From Acanthacorydalis orientalis (taxonomy: Eukaryota; Arthropoda; Insecta; Megaloptera; Corydalidae), in the NCBI GenBank assembly GCA_034766995.1, contig CM068317.1, positions 29,696,501 through 29,760,500 on the forward strand: 64,000 bases of DNA, read 5' to 3'. The first letter of the stretch is position 1. Each line of letters opens with the position of its first letter. Below, one piece after another: positions 61,351-64,000 of the stretch. Made by a program: the position numbers and the translations under genes. The notes beneath the pieces were generated by a model. It was not told where the DNA came from. It did no database searches and saw only the letters and a program-made list of their open reading frames with translations.

Positions 61351-61927
61351 ATAGAACATATTCATGTGGTCAGACCAATTAAACATCTTCTATTCAGTAC
61401 TATCGCAGTATTTTTATTTCTGTCCTTTATTTTTTTAAAAATAACATAAATTATATCCTCTTCGTCTCTCTAATATTTCTTGATGTAAATTTTCCAAGTA
61501 ATCAATTTCTAATACCTACAGACTTGGCTTATTCCCTAAATTCCCATGAAATTCAATATCGTACATAATAATTGTCCACTTATATAGCGTCTGGACTAAC
61601 TAGTTGTAGTACTGTACTAATTTTCCTGTTCACTGTACATACCATCCGTCTATCTCATTTACTATCCGTCGTTTTACCAAACTAATAGAAAGAAGAGTAT
61701 TTTGATAGTTCGATGCTTTTAAAATAAATAATTTTTAGTTTTTCGGAAAATGTCACTGGTTTCGTATTTAAAAGTTACTATTCTACTGATTTTTATTAGT
61801 TTAAAACACTTGATACTTCTAACGAAATTAATTGTTTCTTTATCAAAATTAATTTTGCTGCTATTGAATTATTGAGAGTTATGATGAGTCAACAATTGGA
61901 TTCAGGACATTTTGGTGCAATAATCAT

Positions 61928-62077
61928 GAGTTTATCTTAGTTGTATATTGAAGATAGATTTATTGTTGGGTCACTCAGGTACAAATTTTCAAGAGGAATA
62001 TCAGACTACCTCTTCATGAGGATTGGTACTTGAGTGAGCTAACAAAGCACTTTTCAATGACCAACTAAGATAAACTC
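61928..62077. repeat. Long hairpin (about 150 nt inverted repeat)
   Basis: GAGTTTATCTTAGTTG (61928-61943) is perfectly inverted at 62062-62077. A second block, GGTCACTCAGGTACAAATTT with TCAAGAGG (about 61969-61995), pairs with 'CCTCTTCATGAGGATTGGTA' and CTTGAGTGAGC (about 62009-62040). A loop of about 12 nt remains. The stem is about 69 nt with bulges. It could be a small MITE, a pre-miRNA-like or endo-siRNA hairpin. No known mature miRNA seed was recognised. Confidence 0.8.
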
Positions 62078-62856
62078 AGTAATATCTGTTCAACTTTTAT
62101 AAACAGGACAGCATGTGGTTGTAAGAACTAGTTGACAGTATAATTAGCTTATGAATACGTAGCGAAATGCGCTTTATATTCATTTTTGTCTTTTATTGTG
62201 TTTATATAGCTATTAAAAAATATTGAGTTAATTATTCCTGATACTTCTTTTCTTTACTGTAGTTTGTTTGCAATTTGTTCCATTTACATTAGTAAAAATG
62301 TGCATAATTATAAAATTGAAACACAAAATTATAAAAAAACAATGTTGGTGCATATGTTATTTAATAAAATGAAATTCAATCTTACATCCTAAACCTATTC
62401 CTGTTTGAATTTACTTTCTAAAAAATATTAAAACTGGAAATCACGGTAGTTAATAATTTAGATTCAAAAAGAATTCCAATCACTGAATTTGATTTATCAT
62501 AAGGATGCCTGTTATTATTATTCTAACTAAACATATAAAAGCGTTTTATAACAAATGCGCTTAAAGGTTTTTTATTGTCGAATTTGAATAATCACAGAGC
62601 TTCATATATAAGTTTTAATGTCGCATAAGAGCATCCAATTTGTACGATTGTAAATAAACTTTGTGTCTCTAAGATGAACTGTAAATATGTACAAAAATGA
62701 CGTAATCATTTTCTTCTGTTGTTAAAATACTATTAATAATCAGTGATTAAAATAGAATTTAAATGCTGTTTTAAGTCCACAAATTATATATTATTCAAAA
62801 ACGGATATATTAACAAATTAATAATGTATGTGCCGTATTGTGAAGATTTCCTTTAT

Positions 62857-62860
<4 letters not shown>

Positions 62861-62899
<39 letters not shown>
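62861..62899. repeat. (TA)n microsatellite
   Basis: About 39 bp of TA. Confidence 0.95.
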
Positions 62900-62902
<3 letters not shown>

Positions 62903-63583
62903 ATTGTCATAAAATATTCTGATCACGTGTCTGTTTGTCCATTCATAAGTAATGAATTACGATAATATATAAAGTGTATTGGAAGCGAGGCATACATTTA
63001 AAATAGACGATGACTTCACAAAGCTCCCAATGACCAATAATTGGCTACAATTGGTCTCCGGTTATTGTGTACCCAACGTATATCCTCCACTTCGTCCTTT
63101 GCCTTTTAATATTCATCAGTTAAACAGTGCACTGATAAGTGCATCAATCATTTTAAATTAATGTTACTTGAACATTAGATGTTCGTCGTATTGTACTCGG
63201 AATATTTCTCGGTATCGTAGATAATTTGAAGATTAATATATATAAGTACTTTATTAAATATAAATTCATTTAAATTTCTATTCTGAGACAATATGGCTTT
63301 TAATTGGAGTCAATGTGTACGTTTGTTTCGAATTGAGTTGTAACGTTTTGAAAAAATACCATGCATCTCCCTGAAAGAATTATTTCATTGAAATTGTACA
63401 AGATTTATTATGAAGGTCAGAAAAGTATGCAAGTAAAAATATATCTTAATGTGCATTTTTCAGTTATCTCTTAATTTTGTTACGAAATTAGTCCACTTTT
63501 TGGCTTATCATATGACCTTTCGCAACATATATTTACAGCACTCTAATAATATGTTAATTTAGAACGCATTTGTTTTGTGTACG

Positions 63584-63598
63584 TACATACATACATAC

Positions 63599-63684
<86 letters not shown>
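63584..63684. repeat. (CATA)n(TA)n array
   Basis: Three to four ACAT units, then about 88 bp of TA with one AAA break. Confidence 0.97.
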
Positions 63685-63687
<3 letters not shown>

Positions 63688-63824
63688 AGAAGTCAACAAA
63701 AGAACAGAAGGTTTTGTCCTAGCAAAATAATTACAATATAATTCATCTGTCATCATCGATAGTGGGGTTATAGGAATCGAAATAAAATGCGGAGAATTAA
63801 GAATAAAAATGTCTGACTGAATTA

Positions 63825-64000
63825 TTAGGTGTACAAATTAATTCGGTACCCTTGATTGAATAAATCATAAGAACAGTCATTGCTTATTGATTTTAAAACA
63901 TGTATTAATTGTATGTTTAAGTACAAATTTTCTAATTATTATTTCGTTTATTCTGTAATGTTTTTTCACAATTTAATTTTTATTTTTAATACTGTGGTTA
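63825..64000 (+). mobile_element. Mariner-like element, second family, cut by window edge
   Basis: TTAGGTGTACAAATTAATTC then GGTACC, preceded by TA (63823-63824). This matches the right end of 57698-58212 through GGTACC and its left end through TTAATTCG. The rest of the element, and any transposase, would lie beyond the window. The orientation is assumed. Confidence 0.6.

Larger units (their letters stand above)
59131..61927. other. Gene-free AT-rich DNA
   Basis: Arrays 60895-60970 and 61265-61345. The stretch near 60060-60470 is somewhat less AT-rich. Plus frames 59122-59373 and 60285-60536 (83 codons each) have no recognised domain. Confidence 0.5.
62078..63824. other. Gene-free AT-rich DNA
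   Basis: Arrays 62861-62899 and 63584-63684. A less AT-rich patch at 62979-63161 is open for 60 codons on plus but starts at TTG, with no recognised motif. Confidence 0.5.

Noticed and set aside
62979..63161. 60-codon plus-strand frame in a less AT-rich patch
   Set aside because: It has no ATG start and no recognisable domain. It may be an ordinary unique sequence.

Overview
The window is very A+T-rich (roughly three quarters A+T by eye) metazoan nuclear DNA. I found no host gene, rRNA, intact tRNA or CRISPR array that I can support. It reads as a gene desert or a very large intron. The compact, CpG-containing non-coding islands and the mix of transposons (three mariner-like families, one piggyBac-like element, many foldback MITEs) fit an arthropod, probably an insect. 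The sequence does not fix the species. Nearly every long open frame is a run of Ile-Tyr codons made by (TA)n microsatellites.

Layout. 1-21.8 kb: AT-rich spacer with about 15 (TA)n arrays, five foldback MITE copies and CpG-containing unique islands near 1.9, 8.9, 11.2, 17.6 and 20.8 kb. 21.84-23.07 kb: a decayed, nearly full-length mariner-like element encoding a broken transposase of about 340 codons. 23-43 kb: more spacer and arrays, two MITE copies, two copies of a separate dispersed repeat in opposite orientation (32.3 and 38.3 kb), a bracketed GC-rich module (36.66-37.08 kb), and islands near 28, 31.6, 34.4 and 41.3 kb. 43.4-44.4 kb: a nested locus where a MITE was split by an Hsmar1-like mariner that has lost its catalytic domain, followed directly by a second MITE copy. 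46.9-49.2 kb: two more MITEs. 50.94-51.65 kb: a piggyBac-like element of about 700 bp with TTAA ends that keeps only the C-terminal transposase end. 54.07-54.23 kb: an unassigned exon-like open frame of 54 codons. 54.9 and 58.8 kb: two well preserved MITEs. 57.70-58.21 kb: a deleted element of another mariner family, whose end sequence recurs at 63,825 where a second copy runs off the window. 61.93-62.08 kb: a long hairpin of about 150 nt.

The parts do not form a pathway. The window records repeated DNA-transposon invasion, internal deletion and nesting, over a background of (TA)n arrays. The most useful observations are the foldback MITE family (at least 12 copies), the nested mariner insertion that gives a relative age, the three internally deleted elements whose ends are still recognisable, the long hairpin, and the CpG-rich islands that could be conserved regulatory DNA.
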